This document shows, piece after piece, positions 45,160 through 53,079 of a DNA stretch of 64,000 nucleotides (positions within the stretch are counted from its first letter, which is position 1; every line of letters begins with the position of its first letter). The position numbers and the translations under genes were made by a program. The stretch is from Hymenobacter nitidus (GTDB taxonomy: Bacteria > Bacteroidota > Bacteroidia > Cytophagales > Hymenobacteraceae), in the NCBI RefSeq assembly GCF_020447315.1, contig NZ_JAJADQ010000001.1, forward strand, positions 718,909 to 782,908, read 5' to 3'. Below the pieces are notes generated by a model. That model made no database searches and had not been told where the DNA came from. It saw only the letters and a list, made by a program, of their open reading frames with translations.

Positions 45160-45685
45160 AACTGGATAAAGAATAGAGTAGCGAGCTGCTGGCAGCCCGG
45201 GGGCCAGCGGGCCCAGGCCAGGGCGTCCTGGGCCTGGACCCGGCTGCGGGGCCCCGTAATACATAGCACTACATAAGATAAGGTATAGTCGCCGGGCGGA
45301 GCTTCGCCACGTAAGTCACAGCCGTTGATTTTTTGCTGTTGCTTATCGGGGTGGTCAGCCGAGCACCCGGCAGAAGCGCTAAGAATAATAATTGCTCTTC
45401 CGGGTGTTTCAAAAGTGCCTAAACCGGCCTGCTTCCCGAAAAAATTTACACCAACACCTTCATGCGCTATACCAATCCGGCTCCCGGGCGTGCCAGAAGG
45501 CGGCAGTGCTGCCCCCGGCCTAGCCTGCTGCTGCCGCCCACCGCCCCGCCGGCGCCGGCCTGGTAGTTTCCAGGTCTTCCCACGGGGCATCAAGGGTCGG
45601 CCAGCTACGCCAGTGGCCCTTGTCCACGCCCCCGGTAAGAGGGCGTAAGCAAGGGCCACTGCCTGCGAAAAGATTCCGGCGCGGG
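45160..45685 (-). other. long untranslated leader upstream of the NusG-like gene
   Basis: About 525 bases with no convincing gene on either strand; overlapping ORFs have non-coding composition. It contains a large hairpin (45611-45661), a GC-rich imperfect hairpin near 45200-45242 and the palindrome CGGGGCCCCG at 45247-45256. Likely 3' region of the receptor gene plus leader and promoter of the sub-operon. Confidence 0.5.
45611..45661 (-). repeat. two-part hairpin after the TonB-receptor gene
   Basis: Perfect 12-bp outer stem (45611-45622 with 45650-45661) with an inner 6-bp stem ACGCCC/GGGCGT. It lies 25 bases past the receptor stop. There is no T-run, so it is not a standard terminator. 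Confidence 0.55.
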
Positions 45686-48208
45686 CTAGTTGCCGGCGTT
45701 CTTGATTCGGCCGCGTTCTTCCTCCAGACCGGTTTTGCGCTGCCGGCTGGCCGCTACTTTCGTGTTGCCGAAACGGTAGCTGAACGTGAGGCGGGCCGAG
45801 CGGCTTTCGCGGCGGCTGCGCACGGCCACGTCGACGCCGGGCGAGTTGAAGCCGCCGTTGGGGTAGTTGGTCCAGAAAACGTCCGATACGTTCAGCTTCA
45901 GCATGGCCTTCTCGTGCATGATGGGCTTTTGCAAGCCGACCGAAACGGCCCCGAGCGGGTTGCGCGAAAACTGCCCGTCGATGATGCGGGAGATGTAAAA
46001 CCCGCTCAGCTCGGCGCTGTAGCCCCCGGGCAGATCAAACTGCTGCGACGTGTTGACGGACCAAGAGGTGGTGGCCTTGTCCAGGCGCTGCGTGATGCTG
46101 GCGTCGGTGCCGGTGCTCGACACGCCGGGCACGTCGCCGTAGTAGTGGTTGCGGTACAAGTTGAAGTACGTGTTCGTATCCCACCATTTGGCAATGGTCC
46201 AGGGCAGCGAAACCGCTACGCCGTAGTTATCCAAGGTGCCGATGTTCAGCTCCGTGAGGTAGGTGATTTTCAGGGCGTTATTCTGCTGCAGAAAGTCACT
46301 CATGACGCCCGTGGTTTTGCTGTAGTTCAGCGTCGTGGTGATGCCGCTCTTGTAGGTGTGCGACAGTTCTACGGCGTTGGTAAACTGCGGCTGCAGCTGC
46401 TCGTTGCCCCGGTTGAAGGTGTAGGGGTCCAGGAAGTAGAGAAACGGGTTCAGGTCTTCGTAGCTGGGCCGGTCGATGCGGCGGCTGTAGGAAAAGCCAA
46501 TCTGGTGGTTGTCGCTTAGCTTTTGGCTCAGGAAAGCACTGGGAAACAGGCTGGTGTAGTTGCGCTTGACCAACTCTTTGCCCTGCAGCTTGCCCTGGCC
46601 GTTGGTATTCTCGGCCCGCAGGCCCAGCTGCACACTCAGCTGCCCAAATTGCTGCGCATAGTTTACGTAGCCGGCGTGGATATTTTCGCGGTACTCAAAG
46701 TCCCGGGTGCGCTGGGGGTCGACCAGCGGCTGCCGGGCCTCCGAGTTCAGGAAGAAGAAGTTCATGCTGTTCTTCGACGTCACCCAGCTCGACTTCACGC
46801 CCAAATCCAGGTGCCCTTTGCCGGGCAGGGGCCGGGTGTAGTCGATTTTGCCCACCCGCACGAGGATATTGGATGTGTTCAGGCCGTCTTCGTTACGCAC
46901 CTGCCGCAGAACGTCCTGCTGGTCGAACTTGGTGGTGCGGTACTGCTGGGTGTTGTCGTTATCGAAGAGGGCGTAGTTCATGTCCACCGTTATTTCCTGC
47001 CCGGTCGAATCGATTATGTGCTTCAGGTTCAGGTTGGCCGAGTTGTTCAGCCAAATGTTGTTGAGCTGGCCGCGGGTAAACACGGCCGTATCCAGCGCCG
47101 CGTTGGTATGCTGAATGCGTGTGTCGCTGTCGTAGTACTGTTTGTTGTCGTTGGCCAGGCCGCTGAACAGCACTCCCAGGGTAGTCTTAGGGGTCAGGTA
47201 ATAATCCAGCCCGCCCTTGTAGCTGATCGAGCGGTTGTCCACGGTCTTTTCCGAGAGCTGCTCAAAGCTGGTGGAGCCTTCTTCTGCGCTGCCCGTAAAC
47301 CGGCGCGTGATGTACTGCGTCTGCGGACTTTTGCCGTTGTCGCCGGCAAGGCTGCCGTACAGGTTCAGCTTGCCCTGACGGTAGTTCAGGTTGAGACCCG
47401 CCTGCTCTTTCAGGTAGTTCACGGCCTTGCCGTTCGAGCGCTCAAACAAGCCCAGGCGGGCCCCGGCGTTGAAGGTACCGTTCAGGCCCACGTTCTGCAG
47501 CTTCTTCGACTTGATGTTGATAACGCCGGCATTGCCCGCCGCATCGTATTTGGCGGGCGGGTTGGTCATAATCTCAATCTTATCGACCTGGCTGGCCTGC
47601 AGGTTCTTGAGCGTATTGGCCAGGTCGGAGGCCGACATGTAGGTGGGCTTATCGTCGATGAGCACCAGCACGTTGCTTTTGCCCTTCAGCGAAATACCGC
47701 CGTCCTTATCAACGTACACGCCCGGCGACTTTTCGAGCACCTCCAGCGCCGTGCTGCCGGCCGATACCACGGAGGCGTCCACGTTGACCACAATACGGTC
47801 GAGCTGCTGCTCGATAAACGGCTTCTTGGCCACCACATTCACCTCCCCCAGCTGCTGCGACTCGGCCGCCAGCGTGATGTCGCCGGCCTGCACATTGAGG
47901 TGGCTCTCATCGACGACGAAGGCCGGCGTGTAGGTTCTCTTGTACGACATCCGCGACACGACGACGGTGTAGGTGCCGGCCGGAACCTGTTCAAACTCAA
48001 ATTTCCCTTCCAGGTCCGCCAAGCCGCCCTTCACCAGGGTCGAGTCGGCGGCTTTTAGCAGGGAGATGCTGGAAAACTCCAGCGCCTTATGCTGCTCATC
48101 GGTGATGCGGCCCGTGACTTTGCCGGTTTGCTGCGCCCAGGCGCTGGTGCCGATTATCGAGAACAGGCACACAAATAACATTTCCTTATTCGCTGGTTTC
48201 ATTGTCAT
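45686..48208 (-). CDS. TonB-dependent receptor, outer-membrane beta-barrel family
   Basis: An 840-residue protein (start MTMKPANKEML; the second Met is also possible). Signal peptide ending A-W-A-Q, N-terminal carboxypeptidase-regulatory-like domain (about 28-115, 'GKVTGRITDEQHKALEFSS'), plug domain with 'GEVNVVAKKPFIEQQLDRIV' and 'AKYDAAGNAGVINIKSK', then a large barrel. It is not SusC-like and has no SusD partner. Its position between NRPS-3 and the NusG-like gene suggests uptake of, or response to, the cluster's product. Confidence 0.88.
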   Translation of the reverse strand: MTMKPANKEMLFVCLFSIIGTSAWAQQTGKVTGRITDEQHKALEFSSISLLKAADSTLVKGGLADLEGKFEFEQVPAGTYTVVVSRMSYKRTYTPAFVVDESHLNVQAGDITLAAESQQLGEVNVVAKKPFIEQQLDRIVVNVDASVVSAGSTALEVLEKSPGVYVDKDGGISLKGKSNVLVLIDDKPTYMSASDLANTLKNLQASQVDKIEIMTNPPAKYDAAGNAGVINIKSKKLQNVGLNGTFNAGARLGLFERSNGKAVNYLKEQAGLNLNYRQGKLNLYGSLAGDNGKSPQTQYITRRFTGSAEEGSTSFEQLSEKTVDNRSISYKGGLDYYLTPKTTLGVLFSGLANDNKQYYDSDTRIQHTNAALDTAVFTRGQLNNIWLNNSANLNLKHIIDSTGQEITVDMNYALFDNDNTQQYRTTKFDQQDVLRQVRNEDGLNTSNILVRVGKIDYTRPLPGKGHLDLGVKSSWVTSKNSMNFFFLNSEARQPLVDPQRTRDFEYRENIHAGYVNYAQQFGQLSVQLGLRAENTNGQGKLQGKELVKRNYTSLFPSAFLSQKLSDNHQIGFSYSRRIDRPSYEDLNPFLYFLDPYTFNRGNEQLQPQFTNAVELSHTYKSGITTTLNYSKTTGVMSDFLQQNNALKITYLTELNIGTLDNYGVAVSLPWTIAKWWDTNTYFNLYRNHYYGDVPGVSSTGTDASITQRLDKATTSWSVNTSQQFDLPGGYSAELSGFYISRIIDGQFSRNPLGAVSVGLQKPIMHEKAMLKLNVSDVFWTNYPNGGFNSPGVDVAVRSRRESRSARLTFSYRFGNTKVAASRQRKTGLEEERGRIKNAGN

Positions 48209-48261
48209 ATATAGTTTAGCACCTGAGGTTTATTCTGGAAATAGCGCGTATAGCCTGGCCG

Positions 48262-48281
48262 GCCAAGCAGAATTGCTTGGC
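48262..48281 (-). repeat. small hairpin in the receptor gene leader
   Basis: GCCAAGCA / TGCTTGGC with a GAAT loop, about 55-75 bases upstream of the receptor ATG. Confidence 0.4.
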
Positions 48282-48333
48282 TTGGAATATCCAAAGTAGC
48301 AGTGGGGAAAGGCGGCGTAAAAAAGTATTACAC

Positions 48334-48368
48334 CAACCGGGGTATTGGTGGTATCAACCGGAGTATTG
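48334..48368 (-). promoter_or_regulatory. paired direct repeat, candidate operator upstream of the receptor gene
   Basis: CAACCGGGGTATTG (48334-48347) and CAACCGGAGTATTG (48355-48368) are identical at 13 of 14 positions and lie exactly 21 bases apart, two helical turns. They are about 130-160 bases upstream of the receptor ATG. Confidence 0.4.
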
Positions 48369-48380
48369 CCGCCCACAAAG

Positions 48381-48410
48381 GCGAGCCGGCCGCGCGGGCC
48401 GCCGGCTCGC
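48381..48410 (-). terminator. hairpin just after the NRPS-3 stop
   Basis: Perfect 10-bp stem GCGAGCCGGC / GCCGGCTCGC with a GC-rich 10-base loop, eight bases past the NRPS-3 stop on the minus strand. The following T content is weak (CTTTGTGG), so it may be a partial terminator or attenuator. Confidence 0.45.
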
Positions 48411-48417
48411 CCGCGGG

Positions 48418-51400
48418 CTACGCCAGTACTGCTTCGGCAGTAGAAGCCAGCACGGTGCGCAGCAGCGTCAGCAGGCCGGAGCCATACGCGTCCTGGCTGC
48501 TCGGGCCGTGCGCGGGGGTTTCTACGCAGTACCGAACCGTGAGCTTGAGGGCATTCTGGTACTGAACCACCGTGAGGCGCACCGGGTCCGGGAAGCCGGT
48601 TTTGCCCGCTGGGCCTTCCACCACTTTCCTTACGGGCAGCTGGAGCCCGGCAACCGGCTTATCCGACTGGTCCTGGAAGTTGACCATACCCGAAAGGGCA
48701 GTCCGCAGCGGCAGGGCGTTGAGTTTCTCGAACTCCTGGGCAATTCTTTCAAAAGGAATATCCTGGTTGCTGCGCCCGTCCAAAATGGCCTGCGTAACGA
48801 GGCCGAGGTGCTGCACAAACGGCTGCTCCGGCTGCCTCACCCCGATTTTCACGGGAAACGCATCGGCCACCACTCCTACCAGCTCCTGCAGGTTCAGGCC
48901 CGGAACCACCCGGTCGCGGCCCGTGGAAACCACGTTGATGAGCACCGCCGAGGCATCGGCCCGCGGGGGCAGCAGCTGGCTGAATGCAGTGACGAGCAGA
49001 CTGCTCAGGTAGGTGGCGTTGGCTTTGCAGAAAGCCTGGGCCTGCTGCAGCATTTCTTCTTCCAGGTAGCACGTTTCTTCCACCACAACGCCTGTGCCGC
49101 CCGCCTGGGCGGGGCTCTCGGCCGCAGTATCCAGCCGGAGCTGGTGTTGCCAGTAGCGTAGCTGGGACTTGGCCGAATCGGAGGCCAGGTAGCGCTGCTG
49201 CCACTCGATGTAGTCGAAATACGAGGGGTACGACTGCGCCGCCATAAGGCTCTGGCCACGCAACTCGCACAAATTAAACAATGATTTAAGGATCAAATCA
49301 TTGGAATACGAATCGGTGATGGCGTGGTGAATGCACAGGTAAACCATGGCCCGCCCGCCCCCGTGAATGACACCACAGCGGATAAACTGGGGGCTGTCGA
49401 GGGCGAAAGGCAGCTGTAGCTGCTGCTGCAGGCGCTGCTGAGCCGCGTCCAGCTCCTCGGCCGTGGCTATTTCATCGTAGATGATTGTCGGTACTACTTC
49501 GCCCACGGGTACAACGCGCTGTAGCACGCGCATGCCCGTATCGGCAAAGGCCGTGCGGAGCACCGGAAAAGCCGATAGTAGCTCTGTATAAGCGCTTTCG
49601 AAGGATTCCTTGTCGAATTTGGAGAGGACAATGGGACCTGCCAGCCCTTTGCTGGCCAGCAGCCCGCTGCCCACGAAGTAGCCCTGCTGATGCCAGGACA
49701 GCGGCGTCCAGGTGTGGCCGCCGGTGCCCGCGCCCAGGGCAAACCGCTCCTTGCCGCAGGCAGCTTCCACCGCCTCAATCGGGGTGAGGCGTTCGGCCAG
49801 CACTTCCAGCACCTGGTAGGTCAGCACGTCGATAACGGTGAGGGCATAGCCCTGGGCCCGCAGCAACGACACCAGCCGGATTGACTTAATAGAGTTGCCA
49901 CCCAGGTCAAAGAAGTTATCCTGGATGCTGACCTGCTCTTTGTTGAGTAGCACTTTCCACAGCTCGACCATGCGGGCTTCTGCTTCGTTGCGGGGAGCCT
50001 CGTAGGGTTTGGCGGCTACGCTGCTGCCTGCGGCAGGCTCCGGCAGTGCTTTCCGGTCCAGCTTGCCGCTGCTGGTCAGGGGCATGCTTTCCAGCTGCAC
50101 GAAGCATGTGGGCACCATATACTCGGGCAGCTTGCGGCGCATGTAGCTGCGCAGATCTTCGGGCTCCAGGGGCTGCCGGCCCACCAAGTAGGCCACCAGC
50201 TCGGCCTCGGCACCCGTCCTGACCTTCGCCAGCACGGCTACGTGCTCCAGGTCGGGGTGCGTGCTCAGCACACTTTCTACTTCACCCAGCTCGATGCGGT
50301 AGCCGCGGATTTTAACCTGGTGGTCGATGCGGCCCAGGTAGTCGAGCGAGCCGTCGGGCAGCCAGCGGCCCAGGTCGCCGGTGCGGTAGAGGCGCGCCCC
50401 GGGCTGGTAAGGATGGGCCACAAACTTCTCCTGGCTCAGCGCGGGCCGGTTCCAGTAGCCGCGGGCCAGCTGCCGGCCCCCGATGTAGAGCTCCCCGACC
50501 ACGCCCACCGGCACCAGCCGCTGCTGCGCGTCTAGCACCACCATTTGCGTATTCGGCAGCGGCTTGCCAATCGTCACCTTATCCGTCGCGGGGTTGGTAT
50601 CGAAGTACGTTACCTCAATGGAGGCTTCGGTAGGTCCATACAGGTTGCTGATGGGAATGGCCAGCTTGCTGTACCATTTGCGCACACTCTCCACCGGCAA
50701 AGCCTCGCCGCTGGTATACACCCGCCGCAGGCTGTTGAGGGCTGCCACCTGCGCATCGGTTTCCAGCACGTCGCCCATGAAGGCGCTCAGCATGCTCGGC
50801 ACAAAGTGCATCTGGGTTACCTGATGCCGGGCAACCAGGGCCGTAATCCGGCTCGGGGAATAGATATCGTCGAGCTGGCACAGCACCAGCTTGCAGCCCC
50901 AGCACAAGGGCAGCAGCAACTCCCAAACCGATACGTCGAAGGTGAAGGTGGTTTTTTGCAGTACCACATCCTCGGGCGTGAAGCCGTAGGTCTGCCACAT
51001 CCACTGCAGGCGGTTGATGACGCCGCCATGCTCAAGCGCGCAGCCCTTGGGCTGCCCGGTAGAGCCGGAAGTGTAAATGACGTAGGCCAGATTGGTCGGC
51101 AGCAGGGCCGTGGACAGAGGCGTGGCAGCGTACTGGCCCCGGCTCACAAGGAAACGGTCAATTTCGGCCTGATCCAGGCAGGCCTTGCACTGGCTATCCT
51201 GCAGCAGGTATTCGATGCGCTCCTGCGGGTGGCTCGGGTCGATGGGCACGTAGGCGGCGCCGGCTTTCAGAATGGCCAGAATGGAGACAATCATCCACTC
51301 GCCCCGGCCCAGCCGGATGCTGACCAGGTCTTCGAGCCCTACCCCGTGCCGGGCCTGCAGGTAGCGGCTCAGCTGGTTGGAAACTTCATCGAGCTGGCGG

Positions 51401-53070
51401 TAGGTGAAGGTGGCCTCGCCGACCAGCAGGGCCGTAGCGTCGGGCCGCAGCTGCACCTGCTCGGCAAAGAGGTGCACCAGGGTTTTCTCGCCCGGGCTCG
51501 TTGCTGGCCCGCTGCCGATGGTCTGCAACAGCTCGGCCTGCTCGCCTTTGGTGAGGTATTCTACCTGCTGCACGGGCAGGGCGGGCTGCTGGCACATAGC
51601 TGCCACCAGGGCTTTGTAGTGGTTGGCCAGCTGCGCGATGGTGGCTTTGCTGTAGATGTCCTCGTTGAACTCGATGGACAGCTCCAGAATATTGCCGGCT
51701 TCCTTGAAGTTGAACAGAAGGTCAAACTTGCTGGCCCGCTGGCCCAGGTCGTCGACCTGCCCGGCCTCGGGCTCGGTGCCCCGGGCGTTGGCCGCTTTTT
51801 CGCCCGTATTCTGCAGCACCAGCATCACATCGAACAAGGCGGAGCGGCCGGCGTCCCGTTTCAGGCTCAGCTCGTCGACCAGCCGGTCGAAAGGGTAGCT
51901 CTGGTGCTCGTAAGCACTTAAGGTGGTCTGCTTCACCAGCCCAAACAGCTGCTCGAACGTGTGCTGGGCCTCGAAGCGGGTACGCAGGGCCAGCGTGTTC
52001 ACGTAGCACCCGATCTGCTGGCTCAGGCCTTCGTAGTTGCGACCCGCAATGGGGCTGCCGATAATGATGTCTTGCTGGCCCGTGTAGCGGTACAGCAACG
52101 CCTTCAGGGAAGCCAGCAGGCCCATGTAGAGCGTGCCGTTCAACCGGTGGCTCAGGGCTTTGATACCGGTAGTCAGCTCCTGATTGAAGCGCAGATTGAT
52201 GGCCCGGCCCCGGTACGTTTTCACGGCCGGGCGCGGATTGTCGCCGGGCAGCTCCAGGGAAGGCAGCTCGCCCTCGAACTGCTTGCGCCAATAGGCCTGG
52301 TGCCGGGCAAAACTCCCGTTGCGCAGCTGCTGCTGTTCCCAGTGGGCATAGTCCTTGTACTGCACCGGCAGGGCTTTCAGATTCGGCTCCTGGCCTTGCT
52401 GATAAGCCGCATAGCAGGCCGCCAGCTCAGTAGTCAGCACGTCCATCGACCAGGCATCCCCGATGATGTGGTGCATGCTGTACATAAACTGGTGCGCATT
52501 GCCGGGCAGGCGACACAGTACGGCCCGGAAAAGCGGGCCGTTGGCCAGGTCAAACTCCCGGCGCAGCTCTTTGCGGACCGTCGCCAGCGCCGCGGCAGTG
52601 TCGGGAGTCCGGCGCAGGTCCAGGTGCTGCACCACAAAGCCGGTTTGCTCCCGGGGCAGCACCCACTGCTTGATGTCGCCGTGCTCATCTTCCCGGAAAA
52701 CTGTTCGCAAAATCTCATGCCGGTCGACGATATGGTGTACCGCCCGCTCGAAATGCCCGATGTGCAGGGCCCCGAAGGCGCGCTGCCCCTCCATGATGTA
52801 GGCCACCGAGGCCTGCCCGTACTGGCTTACAATCCAGAGGCGCGACTGAGCCGATGACAGCTCATAGGCGGGCTGGGCGGGGGCTGAGCCAATTTGGGTG
52901 GCCTGGCCCAGGTAGGCCATCAGGGCCGCTTTATTCTCGCGGAGCAGGGCAATTATGGGCGCGGAAAGCTCGCCTTCCGGTGCCGATACATCTAGGTTGC
53001 CTTGTTCGGTAATCACCAGCCGGATTTTCTTCTCCGCCAGCGTATCCAGAATAGTTTGTATAGGATTCAT
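48418..53070 (-). CDS. NRPS-3: TubC docking - C - A (Ser) - T - terminal C
   Basis: 1550 residues. Residues 1-54 ('MNPIQTILDTLAEKKIRLV') resemble the TubC N-terminal docking domain. The first condensation domain has HHIIGDA (about 200), with Ala where Gly is usual. The A domain has 'YTSGSTGQPKG' (about 660) and 'NLYGPTEAS'. The pocket read by eye is D-V-W-H-Y-S-L-I-E-K, close to the Ser code. The T domain has 'DLGGNSIKS' (Ser near 1059). The last 440 residues are a condensation-like domain with 'HHAITDS' (about 1246), Ser replacing Gly. There is no thioesterase and no acidic C-terminal docking tail. Ten bases downstream of NRPS-2. Confidence 0.93.
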   Translation of the reverse strand: MNPIQTILDTLAEKKIRLVITEQGNLDVSAPEGELSAPIIALLRENKAALMAYLGQATQIGSAPAQPAYELSSAQSRLWIVSQYGQASVAYIMEGQRAFGALHIGHFERAVHHIVDRHEILRTVFREDEHGDIKQWVLPREQTGFVVQHLDLRRTPDTAAALATVRKELRREFDLANGPLFRAVLCRLPGNAHQFMYSMHHIIGDAWSMDVLTTELAACYAAYQQGQEPNLKALPVQYKDYAHWEQQQLRNGSFARHQAYWRKQFEGELPSLELPGDNPRPAVKTYRGRAINLRFNQELTTGIKALSHRLNGTLYMGLLASLKALLYRYTGQQDIIIGSPIAGRNYEGLSQQIGCYVNTLALRTRFEAQHTFEQLFGLVKQTTLSAYEHQSYPFDRLVDELSLKRDAGRSALFDVMLVLQNTGEKAANARGTEPEAGQVDDLGQRASKFDLLFNFKEAGNILELSIEFNEDIYSKATIAQLANHYKALVAAMCQQPALPVQQVEYLTKGEQAELLQTIGSGPATSPGEKTLVHLFAEQVQLRPDATALLVGEATFTYRQLDEVSNQLSRYLQARHGVGLEDLVSIRLGRGEWMIVSILAILKAGAAYVPIDPSHPQERIEYLLQDSQCKACLDQAEIDRFLVSRGQYAATPLSTALLPTNLAYVIYTSGSTGQPKGCALEHGGVINRLQWMWQTYGFTPEDVVLQKTTFTFDVSVWELLLPLCWGCKLVLCQLDDIYSPSRITALVARHQVTQMHFVPSMLSAFMGDVLETDAQVAALNSLRRVYTSGEALPVESVRKWYSKLAIPISNLYGPTEASIEVTYFDTNPATDKVTIGKPLPNTQMVVLDAQQRLVPVGVVGELYIGGRQLARGYWNRPALSQEKFVAHPYQPGARLYRTGDLGRWLPDGSLDYLGRIDHQVKIRGYRIELGEVESVLSTHPDLEHVAVLAKVRTGAEAELVAYLVGRQPLEPEDLRSYMRRKLPEYMVPTCFVQLESMPLTSSGKLDRKALPEPAAGSSVAAKPYEAPRNEAEARMVELWKVLLNKEQVSIQDNFFDLGGNSIKSIRLVSLLRAQGYALTVIDVLTYQVLEVLAERLTPIEAVEAACGKERFALGAGTGGHTWTPLSWHQQGYFVGSGLLASKGLAGPIVLSKFDKESFESAYTELLSAFPVLRTAFADTGMRVLQRVVPVGEVVPTIIYDEIATAEELDAAQQRLQQQLQLPFALDSPQFIRCGVIHGGGRAMVYLCIHHAITDSYSNDLILKSLFNLCELRGQSLMAAQSYPSYFDYIEWQQRYLASDSAKSQLRYWQHQLRLDTAAESPAQAGGTGVVVEETCYLEEEMLQQAQAFCKANATYLSSLLVTAFSQLLPPRADASAVLINVVSTGRDRVVPGLNLQELVGVVADAFPVKIGVRQPEQPFVQHLGLVTQAILDGRSNQDIPFERIAQEFEKLNALPLRTALSGMVNFQDQSDKPVAGLQLPVRKVVEGPAGKTGFPDPVRLTVVQYQNALKLTVRYCVETPAHGPSSQDAYGSGLLTLLRTVLASTAEAVLA
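50297..50542 (-). repeat. near-identical 246-bp segment, copy in NRPS-3 A domain
   Basis: Aligns without gaps to 53669-53914 with about five or six differences, and covers the A-domain stretch from 'VLDAQQRLVPVGVV' to 'DHQVKIRGYR'. Confidence 0.9.
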
Positions 53071-53079
53071 AACGGTAGA

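Noticed and set aside
45156..45659. Possible protein-coding ORFs between the receptor and the NusG-like gene
   Set aside because: Arg/Pro/Gly-rich sequences with no signal peptide, motif or suitable start context; treated as untranslated leader.
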